Assembly: GCA_030524475.1 (NCBI GenBank)
Contig: JAUNGO010000003.1
Location: forward strand, 23,505-87,504
Direction: 5' to 3'
Source: Eggerthellaceae bacterium
GTDB taxonomy: Bacteria > Actinomycetota > Coriobacteriia > Coriobacteriales > Eggerthellaceae
DNA: 64,000 nucleotides
This document shows, in pieces, positions 1 through 8,008 of the stretch. Every line of letters starts with the position of its first letter. Position 1 is the stretch's first letter. The notes beneath the pieces are model-generated. The model made no database searches. It had not been told where the DNA came from and saw nothing but the letters and a program-made list of their open reading frames with translations. Both the position numbers and the translations under genes were made by a program.

Positions 1-24
1 TTTCTGCTTCGAGCGGCGGCTCTA

Positions 25-50
25 CTTCCGAAGTCTTCGGAAGCTTTTCC
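25..50 (+). terminator. Candidate terminator of the gene upstream of the window
   Basis: A 19-base palindrome at 25-43 (arms CTTCCGAAG and CTTCGGAAG) is followed by a short T-rich run, CTTTTCC. It lies just upstream of the next promoter, so it probably ends a transcript entering from outside the window. Confidence 0.5.
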
Positions 51-83
51 TTGACTGTCATAGTGAATCGCTGTACTATGACA
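51..83 (+). promoter_or_regulatory. Promoter with palindromic operator for the dms-like operon
   Basis: TTGACT at 51-56 and TACTAT at 74-79 are separated by 17 bases, close to the sigma-70 ideal. A perfect inverted repeat, TGTCATAGT at 56-64 and ACTATGACA at 75-83, overlaps both the spacer and the -10 box. A dimeric regulator bound there would block or reposition polymerase. The regulator is not identifiable from the window. Confidence 0.72.
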
Positions 84-205
84 CTAACGAATGAGGGGGA
101 GTGCCACGCGGCCGCGGTTTTTGGCATCTTGCTTCGTTCGCAAAGCGCGCTTTCCAGTAAAGCAAATGTTTTTGCAAGGGGAGAATTGAAGGCGAGGTGC
201 TTTTC

Positions 206-1012
206 ATGATTTCTGAGTTTCCGTTGTTCGTGTTTACGACGTTGGCCGGCCTGGCGGCGGGCGCGTACGCCGTGAGCGCCGTGTTCCCGGTGCAGGGAGG
301 CGCGGCTGGCGAAGGCGGCGGCGCTGCGGGTGCGTCCGGCGAAGGCGCGCGCAAGCGCGCGTGGCTGTTCCCGCTGGTGTGCCTGGTGCTGCTGGGGTTG
401 GGTCTGATCGGGTGCTTGTTCCATCTGGCGCGCCCGGCGATGTTTTTGAACGCGCTGGCGAACCCGACGGCGGGCATCGCCCAGGAGGCGTACCTGTCGA
501 TCGTATTTGGCGTGCTGCTGGTGGCCGACCTCATTGTTGCGTGGCGCAAGGGCGCTGTGCTGCGGCCCTTGCGCATCGTGGGCGCGGTTGCGGCCGTGGC
601 GTTGGTTCTGGTCATGGGCAACGCGTACCTGGCGTCGGCCGGCGTTCCCGCGTGGACTTCGTGGCAGACTATCCTGCTGTACCTGTTCGGCGACCTCGCG
701 ATGGGCGCGGCGCTGCTGGCTGCGTTCGACAACGCGCTGCTCGGCCGCAGCGGCTACGCGGTTGCGTCGGCGGTGCTGAGCGTGCTCGCGGCGCTGTCCT
801 GTGCGCTTGAGGCGGCGCACTTCGCCGGCGTGGGCGCCGACATGGTGCTGCTTGCGGCGGGCGCGGTTATCGTGGCCGTGGGCGCTGCGTTGCAATTCGT
901 GGCGAAGTCGGGCAAGATGCCCGCAAAAACCGCCGCATGGGCGGCGTTCGCCTGCGTATTCATCGGCGTAGCCATCGCACGCTACGGCTTCTACGCCGCC
1001 TGCATGCTGTAA
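206..1012 (+). CDS. DmsC-like membrane anchor subunit of a DMSO-reductase-family enzyme
   Basis: This 268-residue protein is almost entirely hydrophobic, with about eight apparent membrane segments and a Gly/Ala-rich loop near residues 32-50. Its size and place directly upstream of a molybdopterin catalytic subunit and an Fe-S subunit fit the DmsC anchor family, which passes electrons from menaquinol to the Fe-S subunit. I chose the ATG at 206 because GAGGTG lies six bases upstream; the GTG at 197 is the alternative. It is first in the operon, whereas the classic order is A-B-C. Codon use is strongly GC-rich, unlike the next gene. The family call is by topology and context; no catalytic motif is expected. 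Confidence 0.75.
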   Translation: MISEFPLFVFTTLAGLAAGAYAVSAVFPVQGGAAGEGGGAAGASGEGARKRAWLFPLVCLVLLGLGLIGCLFHLARPAMFLNALANPTAGIAQEAYLSIVFGVLLVADLIVAWRKGAVLRPLRIVGAVAAVALVLVMGNAYLASAGVPAWTSWQTILLYLFGDLAMGAALLAAFDNALLGRSGYAVASAVLSVLAALSCALEAAHFAGVGADMVLLAAGAVIVAVGAALQFVAKSGKMPAKTAAWAAFACVFIGVAIARYGFYAACML

Positions 1013-1029
1013 GAGGAGAGGAGAGAATC

Positions 1030-3801
1030 ATGGCTCTGCTTGATAAAACGATCGAACGGCGCGACTTTCTCAAGGGAAGCGCTGCGGTGGCGGCAACTGT
1101 CGCAGCAACAGGTCTAGCTGGCTGTGCGTCGAGCGACACAAGCCCTGCAAGCGGTGAGGGCGCAGGCGGACGTGCTCACGAGGTCGCCTCGGACACCGCC
1201 ATTATCAACGGCGAAGGCGAATGGGTGACGGTCGATTGTTGGGGCAACTGTGGTGGCCGATGCGTTAATCGCGTGTTTGTGAAGGACGGCGTGGTTCTGC
1301 GTCAAAAGACTGATGATATGAAAGATGATAGCGAGGAGCATCCCCAGCAGCGCTCTTGTCCTCGCGGTCATTCCATGCGCCAGCATGTTCTCAATGCGAA
1401 TCGCGTGAAATATCCCATGAAACGAAAAAGTTGGCAGCCTGGTGGTGGGGCGAATTCTCATGGAGAGTTGCGTGGCGAAGAGAGCTGGGTTCGTATAACG
1501 TGGGACGAGGCCCTCGACTATGTTGCTCAGGAATTGCGGCGCGTCTACGACGACTACGGTCCTCGCTCGGTGGTATGCATGGGCACTGATTGGCCCGTTC
1601 TTAACCTCCTAGGAGGTCGTTTGCAATGGAACTCTACAGAATCATATGGCAATTGGTATAACTCGCCTGTTCGTATGGGCACGAGTTTGGGTGGTGGTTT
1701 TCCGGACGCTCTTCTGGGGAACGATCGTCTTGATCTGAAAAATGCAGACACAATTGTACTCTATGGCGTCAATCCTTTGTGGCATACTTCGGGCAATCCT
1801 ATGCATTATTATCAGATGGCAAGAGAAGCGGGCACTGAGTTTATTTTTGTCGGGCCTGAGTACAATGTTTCAGCCAACGCCGTCGATGCCCGTTGGATTC
1901 GTGTGCGACCTGGCACTGATACGGCTTTTCTGATGGCGGTTGCCTATGAAATGATTCGTCTTGATAATAATGGTGGCGATGTCATCGATTGGGATTTTCT
2001 CCATGCTTATACGGTGGGCTTCGATGGTGAATCGCTGCCTGCCGATGCTACGGTTCAAGAGAACTTTCAGAGTTATGTTCTCGGTGAGTACGATGGCATT
2101 CCCAAAACCCCAGAGTGGGCTGCTGAAATTTGCGGTACACCAACTGAGGACATTACATGGTATGCGTCGGAGATGACCAAGCATAAAAACGTTATGCTCT
2201 TGCATAGCTACGCCCCTTCACGCACTAGAGGCAGCATCGATTTGCCGCAATTGTTTTTGACGGTTGCATGCATGGGCGGCCATTTAGGCAAACCGGGCAA
2301 CTCGGCGAATTCTATTTTCTCTTGCGATTCCGCCAACGCAGGTACCCGTCTTGTGAAGCCTGGTAGTCCTACGTCTGGTGGCGTAACGATTGGTGCTGGT
2401 GTGACGAGCGTCATCATCCCGAAAAACACTCTTGAGTATTTCCAAATGCCGAAACCGACAATTTGGAAGGATTTGGATGAGGGACACTATACATGCTATG
2501 GCGACTATCGTAACGGACCGCTCGACAACGGCTGGGTGCTGAAAGATGGTATGCTTCCCCAGGCTGAATTCGATATCGATCCCAAGATTATCGTCAACGA
2601 CTACCATAACCCTCTTCAGGCTACTGAAGATATCAATCGTGGTATCAAGGTGTTTAAAAAGATGGATATGGTGGTAAATATTGATTACCGCTTTACGTTA
2701 ACGAGTCAGTATGCCGATATCCTTTTGCCGTGTTTTACGGCATGGGAGGGAAATCTCGACCCTCTGGTAGGCGAGCTTGATGTTTCGGCAAATGGAATTA
2801 TGCGTCTATCTCGCGCCATGTGCAATCGTGATCTCGCTCTCTTCCCACGTCCAGCGATTCAGCCGATGTTTGACACGAAGAACGAGGATTGGATCTATGG
2901 CGAAATTGCCAAGCGCTTGGGTTTTGAATACTCTGATATATACAGCATGACGCCCCTGCAAGCTTATTTCAATATGTGGGCGGGTGCTGAGGTGACGAGC
3001 GAGGATGGTAAGACCACGCGTCCCCTCATCACGTTTACCCAAGATGATTTTGATCGTTTTGGAGTTCAGGGGACGCCGCAAGAAGGCCTCGTCGATTTCC
3101 GAGAAATATGGGACAAAGGGCATTATCAAGTACCGCGGCGCGAAGACGACAACCTAGGGTTTATTGGCTACTCCGACTTTATCGCTGATCCTGAAGCCAA
3201 TCCACGAAAAAGCGCAAGTGGTAAACTGGAGATCTATTGCCAGAGCAAGGCCGATGCGATCAATTGGCTTAAATTTGGCCCCGACGAGCTAAAGCCGTAT
3301 CCTACGTTCCACACGACTACATACGAGCAAAGTTTTGAAGACTGGGAGACAAAGAAGGCCGGGCAGTATCCGTTCATCATGTTCCAGCCGCATTATTTGC
3401 GTCGTGCGCATACTAATTTTGACGAAAACGTTTGGACACGCGAAGCTCTTCAAAACCCCTTTGTTATCAGTGCGCAGGACGCACAGAAAAAGGGCGTCAA
3501 AACTGGAGATACGGTGCTGGTGTTCAACGATGCGGGCAAGATGCTGCGTATTGCCCAAGTGTCGCAATCGATTATGCCCGGCGTGGTGGCGGCTCCCCAT
3601 GGAGCGAGAACCTATCTTGATCTTGAGACGGGGATTGATCACGGGGGCAATGAGAATATGCTGGTTGATCATAAGACCCAAGACGACTATTTACCGTTGA
3701 CGGATTCGTACAACAGCTGCCTCGTCGACTTTGAGAAGTACGATGGCGAGCCTTTGCAACCTGACTGCTTGTTCGAGCCTGCTCTTTGGACGGAGGAATA
3801 A
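1030..3801 (+). CDS. Tat-exported molybdopterin oxidoreductase, DMSO/TMAO reductase (DmsA-like) catalytic subunit
   Basis: The 923-residue product starts with a Tat signal (ERRDFLKG, twin Arg at residues 10-11), and the hydrophobic part ends in LAGC, a possible lipobox, so it may be a Tat lipoprotein on the outer face of the membrane. Cysteines 70, 74, 78 and 110 form the N-terminal [4Fe-4S] motif, and the rest matches the bis-MGD oxidoreductase layout through the C-terminal dinucleotide-binding domain. It should reduce a terminal acceptor using electrons from the B and C subunits. The substrate cannot be read from sequence: DMSO, TMAO and other small organic acceptors are all possible, because Eggerthellaceae carry many divergent paralogues. 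Third codon positions are clearly more A/T-rich than in the gene before it. Confidence 0.88.
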   Translation: MALLDKTIERRDFLKGSAAVAATVAATGLAGCASSDTSPASGEGAGGRAHEVASDTAIINGEGEWVTVDCWGNCGGRCVNRVFVKDGVVLRQKTDDMKDDSEEHPQQRSCPRGHSMRQHVLNANRVKYPMKRKSWQPGGGANSHGELRGEESWVRITWDEALDYVAQELRRVYDDYGPRSVVCMGTDWPVLNLLGGRLQWNSTESYGNWYNSPVRMGTSLGGGFPDALLGNDRLDLKNADTIVLYGVNPLWHTSGNPMHYYQMAREAGTEFIFVGPEYNVSANAVDARWIRVRPGTDTAFLMAVAYEMIRLDNNGGDVIDWDFLHAYTVGFDGESLPADATVQENFQSYVLGEYDGIPKTPEWAAEICGTPTEDITWYASEMTKHKNVMLLHSYAPSRTRGSIDLPQLFLTVACMGGHLGKPGNSANSIFSCDSANAGTRLVKPGSPTSGGVTIGAGVTSVIIPKNTLEYFQMPKPTIWKDLDEGHYTCYGDYRNGPLDNGWVLKDGMLPQAEFDIDPKIIVNDYHNPLQATEDINRGIKVFKKMDMVVNIDYRFTLTSQYADILLPCFTAWEGNLDPLVGELDVSANGIMRLSRAMCNRDLALFPRPAIQPMFDTKNEDWIYGEIAKRLGFEYSDIYSMTPLQAYFNMWAGAEVTSEDGKTTRPLITFTQDDFDRFGVQGTPQEGLVDFREIWDKGHYQVPRREDDNLGFIGYSDFIADPEANPRKSASGKLEIYCQSKADAINWLKFGPDELKPYPTFHTTTYEQSFEDWETKKAGQYPFIMFQPHYLRRAHTNFDENVWTREALQNPFVISAQDAQKKGVKTGDTVLVFNDAGKMLRIAQVSQSIMPGVVAAPHGARTYLDLETGIDHGGNENMLVDHKTQDDYLPLTDSYNSCLVDFEKYDGEPLQPDCLFEPALWTEE

Positions 3802-3804
3802 ACG

Positions 3805-4386
3805 ATGGCGCTAGGATTTTATTTTGACCAGACGCGCTGCGCGGGTTGTCGCGTGTGCCAGATCGCGTGCAAAGATCGTATGGACCTGCAAAACGCCGGC
3901 CCTATTCCGCGTCGGGTGGCGTCGTACGAGGTGGGCACGTATCCCGAGGTGTCGCTGCACCATACCTCCGTCGGCTGCAACCATTGTGACAACCCGTCGT
4001 GCGTGCGAGGCTGCCCGACGGGCGCCATGTACAAGGACGAGGCAACGGGGATTGTGCTGCATGACGATTCGTTGTGCATCGGGTGTCGCTCATGTATGAT
4101 GGCGTGCCCCTATGGCGCGCCGCAATTTGACGACGAGACGGCGCAAATCGTGAAATGCGACAGCTGCAAGGCGTTGCGCGAGGCGGGTATGAATCCCGTA
4201 TGCGTAGATGCGTGCATGATGCGGGCGCTTGACTTCGGCGAGATCGACGAGTTGCGCTCGAAGTATGGCAGCGATTTGGTGAGCGAGATTCCCGCTGTCG
4301 GGGATGCGTCGATTACGTCGCCCAATCTTTTGATCAAGGCATCGCGTGCGGCTTCAAGCGATGCGTTTGTCGAGATTGTCTTGTAA
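3805..4386 (+). CDS. DmsB-like four-cluster ferredoxin subunit
   Basis: This 193-residue protein has the cysteine pattern of DmsB/NrfC-type electron-transfer subunits. It begins CAGCRVCQIAC near residue 11, followed by CDNPSCVRGCPTG, CIGCRSCMMACPYG and a final Cys group around residues 118-134, enough for four [4Fe-4S] clusters. It would carry electrons between the membrane anchor and the catalytic subunit. It starts three bases after the catalytic gene ends, so the two are surely co-transcribed. It has no signal peptide, as expected for a subunit exported as a hitchhiker with its Tat-tagged partner. Confidence 0.88.
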   Translation: MALGFYFDQTRCAGCRVCQIACKDRMDLQNAGPIPRRVASYEVGTYPEVSLHHTSVGCNHCDNPSCVRGCPTGAMYKDEATGIVLHDDSLCIGCRSCMMACPYGAPQFDDETAQIVKCDSCKALREAGMNPVCVDACMMRALDFGEIDELRSKYGSDLVSEIPAVGDASITSPNLLIKASRAASSDAFVEIVL

Positions 4387-4419
4387 CTTCAGAGTGGATC
4401 GCTGCGGGAGGGATTGATG

Positions 4420-5310
4420 ATGGAATCTTGTCGAACAGCTGTCGAGGCAAAATCTGCGCTGGCTTCCCGCAGCGATTTTTTGTCGCTCGAAGCATTGCTG
4501 GTAAGTCGCGCATATCTATACGAACTCTTTCATAAAGTGTTTGGCGGCGAGCCGAGCGAGCGGCTCTTAGAGTTGATAGGCTCGCAGACGACGATCGATG
4601 TGCTTGACGAGTATGCCAACGAGAGCGGCACAATGGCGAATCTGCGTGATTTTGCGGTTCGTGTAGGCTCAAAGCGCGATAACGCGGCCTTCATTGGGGA
4701 AGTGTCTGACGAGTTCGCTCGTTTTTTCGAAGGTCCAGCTGATCCGCCGGCTTATCCTTGGGAATCGACCTACGTAGGCGACGGCTCGATGGTTTTTCAG
4801 CCGAGTACGTTGGTCGTTCGCGAGGCGTACAAGGTTCAAGGACTGCAGGTGAGCCGCTTGTATCATGTGCCCGACGACCATGTGTCTGTCATGTGCGCGT
4901 TCATGGCAGAATTGTCACGCCGGGCCTTAAAGGCGTTTCGCGGGCGTGAGACAGCGAGCTTGCGCGAGCTTCTTGCTGCGCAGCGTTCGTTTGCCGGTTC
5001 GCATATGGTTAATTGGCTTCCTCGATACGCAGAGGGCTCATTGCGGGTGAGCAGAGCTCACCTATATCCGCATATGGCGCAAGGCGTGTCGGCCTTTGTG
5101 GCGCTCGACGCTGTGTTCTGCGAGCACGTGCTTGCGTGGACGGATGGTGCGTTGGCGGATGACGGGTCATGGAGTTGCGTGGATTACGATTCCTCTGAAT
5201 ACTTTGGAAAGGTCGAGACGATCATGCACGAATTGAGTGAGCTTCGCCTTCGTGGCATTGAGGATAACGAATTGAAGCTTATTGAGCCTGATGGGGTGCG
5301 CGGGGCATAG
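4420..5310 (+). CDS. TorD/DmsD-family maturation chaperone
   Basis: This soluble, mostly helical protein of 296 residues is last in the dms-like operon. It carries the family pattern: an N-terminal R-x-Y-LY-ELF helix, a central ARFF-GP-PAYPWESTYVGD segment (the typical E-S-x-Y region), and a conserved YVPDDHVS-like stretch, here YHVPDDHVSVMCAFMAEL. Such proteins bind the Tat leader of the cognate molybdoenzyme and hold it until cofactor insertion is complete. It is longer than the usual 200-230 residues, with an extended N-terminus and C-terminus. The start is taken as the ATG at 4420, six bases after GGGAGGGA; TTG 4414 and ATG 4417 are also possible. Confidence 0.85.
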   Translation: MESCRTAVEAKSALASRSDFLSLEALLVSRAYLYELFHKVFGGEPSERLLELIGSQTTIDVLDEYANESGTMANLRDFAVRVGSKRDNAAFIGEVSDEFARFFEGPADPPAYPWESTYVGDGSMVFQPSTLVVREAYKVQGLQVSRLYHVPDDHVSVMCAFMAELSRRALKAFRGRETASLRELLAAQRSFAGSHMVNWLPRYAEGSLRVSRAHLYPHMAQGVSAFVALDAVFCEHVLAWTDGALADDGSWSCVDYDSSEYFGKVETIMHELSELRLRGIEDNELKLIEPDGVRGA

Positions 5311-5354
5311 CGGTCAGGCGCGATACAGAGCTTACTTGCGTTCCTTTCCCTTAA

Positions 5355-5389
5355 GCCAGCAAGGCATTTCCCTTCACTGCCTTGCTGGC
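5355..5389 (+). terminator. Terminator hairpin after the dms-like operon
   Basis: A perfect 12-bp stem (GCCAGCAAGGCA at 5355-5366 with TGCCTTGCTGGC at 5378-5389) encloses an 11-base loop about 45 bases after torD. The following sequence is only weakly T-rich, so it may work together with the second inverted repeat at 5410. Confidence 0.6.
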
Positions 5390-5409
5390 CGCTTGTTCTC
5401 GCACTCTTT

Positions 5410-5475
5410 AATCCCCTATTGAATAATTTTATTCAGTATGTTGAACAAATTTATTCAATAGGGGATTGCTTTTTG
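5410..5475. terminator. AT-rich 17-bp perfect inverted repeat, likely bidirectional terminator
   Basis: AATCCCCTATTGAATAA at 5410-5426 pairs perfectly with its complement at 5451-5467, followed on the plus strand by GCTTTTT. The 24-base interior again contains TTATTCA and TTGAACAA, so the short TTGAATAA motif occurs four times in alternating orientation. The element separates two convergent genes (torD and the Rrf2 regulator), which fits a shared terminator, but the AT-richness is unlike its surroundings and it could also bind protein. Confidence 0.6.
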
Positions 5476-5552
5476 CGTGGAAGGTCGTCTCGTAAGAGCC
5501 CTCGCCGACTCCGCCGAACCTGTGTCCTGCGCCGTCTTCGCCGTAGCGGTTC

Positions 5553-5954
5553 CTATCCCGCCACCACGTCGGCGAGGGTTTGGCCTTCCAGGTAGTCGTG
5601 CATGGCGTTTTGCAGACCGCCCCAGATGCGCTGACTGAGACATCCCTCTTGCCGCTCGCACGCGAACAGGCCGCTCATGCAGTCGAGCAGCTCCAGACCG
5701 TCCTCCGAGGCGCTCACCACGTCGGCGAGCGTGATGTCCTGCGGCGCGCGCGCCAGCTCGTAGCCGCCGGCGTACCCGCGCGTCACGCGCAGAAGCCCCG
5801 CCGCCGTCAACGGCGCCACCACCTGCTCCAGGTACTTCTTCGAGATGCCCTGCCGCTCGGCCACGTCCTTGAGCGCCACGCACCCCTCGCCCCAATGCTG
5901 TGCCAGGTCGATCATGAAACGCATTCCGTAGCGGGTTTTCGTCGAGATTTTCAT
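5553..5954 (-). CDS. Rrf2/IscR-family transcriptional regulator
   Basis: The 133-residue product starts MKISTKTRYGMRFMIDLA, the signature N-terminus of Rrf2 winged-helix regulators, followed by the recognition region KKYLEQVV-PL--AGLL--TRGYAGGY. Three cysteines in the C-terminal half (LLDCMSGLFAC-RQEGC) match the [2Fe-2S] ligand set of IscR. It most likely senses cluster status and controls the divergent iscS-iscU pair. I chose the ATG at 5954, which follows a GAAAGGA ribosome site; the reading frame stays open further upstream to 6155 without a good start. Whether it holds a cluster rather than sensing cysteine or NO is inference. Confidence 0.85.
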   Translation of the reverse strand: MKISTKTRYGMRFMIDLAQHWGEGCVALKDVAERQGISKKYLEQVVAPLTAAGLLRVTRGYAGGYELARAPQDITLADVVSASEDGLELLDCMSGLFACERQEGCLSQRIWGGLQNAMHDYLEGQTLADVVAG

Positions 5955-6103
5955 ATGCGTTCCTTTCATGCTGCGGCTGATGTATGGTGGAAGGGCGGCT
6001 CTTCGTCCTTCCGCCCACGTGCTTGTTGCCATAAAGCATAGCAGAAAGCTGGGCGTTGTGGGCAGCGGGCGGCAAGCGTCCAGCAACTCCTCGGCAACAA
6101 AAT

Positions 6104-6163
6104 CTAGCAATCTGCTTGACATTGGTTCGCGAATCAGTATATTAATGCCTAGCAAATAGCTAG
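6104..6163 (+). promoter_or_regulatory. iscS promoter with flanking CTAGCAA repeats
   Basis: TTGACA at 6116-6121 and TATATT at 6138-6143 (16-base spacer) form a strong promoter. The motif CTAGCAA occurs just upstream (6104-6110) and just downstream (6149-6155), the latter within the palindrome CTAG-N7-CTAG at 6149-6163. These are plausible binding sites for the divergent Rrf2 regulator. Confidence 0.65.
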
Positions 6164-6188
6164 ACTATCGAGAAAGACGAGAAACGCC

Positions 6189-7409
6189 ATGTCAACCACG
6201 AAACAGATCTACCTGGACAACGCCTCCACCACGGCGGTGCGCCCCGAGGTGCTCGACGCCATGCTGCCGTACTTCACGCAAGAGTTCGGCAACCCCTCGT
6301 CGATCTATCCTCTGGGGCAGCGCGCCTCCGACGCGGTGGCGGCAGCGCGCGCGACCATCGCCGAGCTCATCGGCGCCAAGCCGCGCGAGGTTTATTTCAC
6401 GAGCGGCGGCTCGGAGGCCGACAACTGGGCCATCAAGGGGTTCGCGCGCGCGAACGCCGCGAAGGGGCGCCACCTCATCACGAGCGCGGTCGAGCACCAC
6501 GCCGTGCTGCACACCTGCGAGGCGCTCGAGCGCGAGGGCTTCGAGGTCACCTACCTGCCCGTCGACGCGGGCGGGCGCGTGAGCCCGGCCGACTTCGAGG
6601 CGGCCATCCGCCCCGACACCACGCTCGCGTCGGTCATGTTCGCCAACAACGAGATCGGCACGCTGCAACCCATCGCCGAGCTGGCGAAAATCGCGCACGA
6701 GCACGGCGTTGCCTTCCACACCGACGCGGTGCAGGCGTTCGGGCACGAGCCCATCGACGTGGACGCGCTGGGCATCGACATGATGAGCGCCAGCGCGCAC
6801 AAGCTCTACGGCCCCAAGGGCGTGGGGCTTTTGTACGTGCGGCGCGGCGTGAAGCTGGACAACCTCATCGACGGCGGCCAGCAGGAGCGTGGGCATCGCG
6901 CCACCACCGAGAACGTGCCGGGCATCGTGGGGTTTGCGAAGGCGGCCGAGCTGGCGTTTGCCGAGCGCGAGGCCGAGCACGCGCGGCAAGAGAGCATCCG
7001 CGACCACGCCATCGAGCGCATCTCCGCCGAGATTCCGCATGCGCGCCTAAACGGCTCGCATGAGCACCGGTTGGCGAACAACGTGAACTTCTCGTTCGAG
7101 TTCATCGAGGGGGAGGGGATGCTCTTGCAGCTGGCGGCGCGCGGCATTTGCGTGTCGAGCGGCAGCGCCTGCACCTCGGGCTCGCTCGACCCGAGCCACG
7201 TGCTGCTCGCCATCGGACTGCCGCACGAGATCGCGCACGGAAGCCTGCGCATGACGCTCGGCCGCGACACCACGCTCGAGGACGTGGACTTCGCCATTGA
7301 CTCGCTGAAAACCACGCTCGCGAACTTGCGCGCCATGAGCCCTTTGTACGAGGACTACAAGCAAGGGCGCGTGGAATCGATTATCGACAACGAAAAGAAG
7401 CAGAAATAG
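6189..7409 (+). CDS. iscS: Cysteine desulfurase, IscS/NifS type
   Basis: This 406-residue class V aminotransferase-fold enzyme removes sulfur from cysteine and passes it as persulfide to the scaffold protein encoded next. The PLP-binding lysine lies in SASAHKLYGPKG (about residue 205) and the catalytic cysteine in SSGSACTSG (about residue 324), preceded by the longer loop of the IscS/NifS subgroup. It is 15 bases from the iscU gene and behind a strong promoter shared with an Rrf2 regulator. It is distinct from the second desulfurase at 30880, which belongs to the selenium cluster and has a different active-site loop. Confidence 0.95.
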   Translation: MSTTKQIYLDNASTTAVRPEVLDAMLPYFTQEFGNPSSIYPLGQRASDAVAAARATIAELIGAKPREVYFTSGGSEADNWAIKGFARANAAKGRHLITSAVEHHAVLHTCEALEREGFEVTYLPVDAGGRVSPADFEAAIRPDTTLASVMFANNEIGTLQPIAELAKIAHEHGVAFHTDAVQAFGHEPIDVDALGIDMMSASAHKLYGPKGVGLLYVRRGVKLDNLIDGGQQERGHRATTENVPGIVGFAKAAELAFAEREAEHARQESIRDHAIERISAEIPHARLNGSHEHRLANNVNFSFEFIEGEGMLLQLAARGICVSSGSACTSGSLDPSHVLLAIGLPHEIAHGSLRMTLGRDTTLEDVDFAIDSLKTTLANLRAMSPLYEDYKQGRVESIIDNEKKQK

Positions 7410-7424
7410 AGGAAGGCACCAACT

Positions 7425-7892
7425 ATGGCTATGAACTACTCCGACAAGGTGATGGACCACTTCACCAACCCGCGTAACGTGGGTGAGATCGAAAACCCCA
7501 GCGGCTGCGGTACGGTGGGCAACGCGGTGTGCGGCGACATCATGCGCATCTATTTGGACATCGACGACAACAACATCATCCGCGACGCGAAGTTCAAGAC
7601 GTTCGGTTGCGGCGCGGCCATCGCCACCAGCTCCATGGCGACCGAGCTCGTGCGCGGCAAGAACATCCAAGAGGCGCTCGAGGTCACGAACAAGGCGGTC
7701 ATGGAGGCGCTCGACGGCCTGCCGCCCGTGAAGGTGCATTGCTCGCTTCTGGCCGAGGAGGCCATTCACGCGGCGCTGTGGGACTACGCCGAGAAGCACA
7801 ACATCACGATCGAGGGCCTGGAGCGCCCCGTGAACGACATCAGCGAGCGCGAGCACCACGCCGAGCTGGTGGACAGCGCCGAGGATCTGTAG
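7425..7892 (+). CDS. iscU: Fe-S cluster scaffold protein IscU/NifU N-terminal type
   Basis: This 155-residue scaffold receives sulfur from IscS and assembles [2Fe-2S]/[4Fe-4S] clusters. It has the three conserved cysteines in GNAVCGDIM (about residue 36), KTFGCGAAIA (about residue 62) and VKVHCSLLAEEAI (about residue 106), with the conserved Asp of CGD. It has no C-terminal Nfu domain. The C-terminal 25 residues are acidic and probably disordered. It is co-transcribed with iscS, making a minimal two-gene ISC module of the sort common in anaerobes. Confidence 0.93.
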   Translation: MAMNYSDKVMDHFTNPRNVGEIENPSGCGTVGNAVCGDIMRIYLDIDDNNIIRDAKFKTFGCGAAIATSSMATELVRGKNIQEALEVTNKAVMEALDGLPPVKVHCSLLAEEAIHAALWDYAEKHNITIEGLERPVNDISEREHHAELVDSAEDL

Positions 7893-7897
7893 GACAA

Positions 7898-7932
7898 AAC
7901 CTGACAGGGGGAACCTGTCCCCTTGTCAGGTT
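7898..7932. repeat. Palindromic repeat of the GTGACAAGGGG family, possible terminator
   Basis: Arms AACCTGACAGGGG and CCCCTTGTCAGGTT form an imperfect 35-base palindrome six bases after iscU, followed by a pyrimidine-rich stretch. It belongs to the same repeat family as the copies at 14220, 35480, 46424, 46816 and 63332, and may also end the iscU transcript. Confidence 0.65.
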
Positions 7933-8008
7933 CCTCGTCTTCCCTTTGCTATTCTTCAAGTTGCGTATAATAGCGTGAAGCAACTAAAAGACGGGAAGGG
8001 AGACGCGC

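Noticed and set aside
937..1029. Upstream extension of the dmsA-like frame into the anchor gene
   Set aside because: The Tat signal begins at ATG 1030 with a ribosome site AGAGGAGAGGAGAG; the earlier part is the shadow of the anchor gene.
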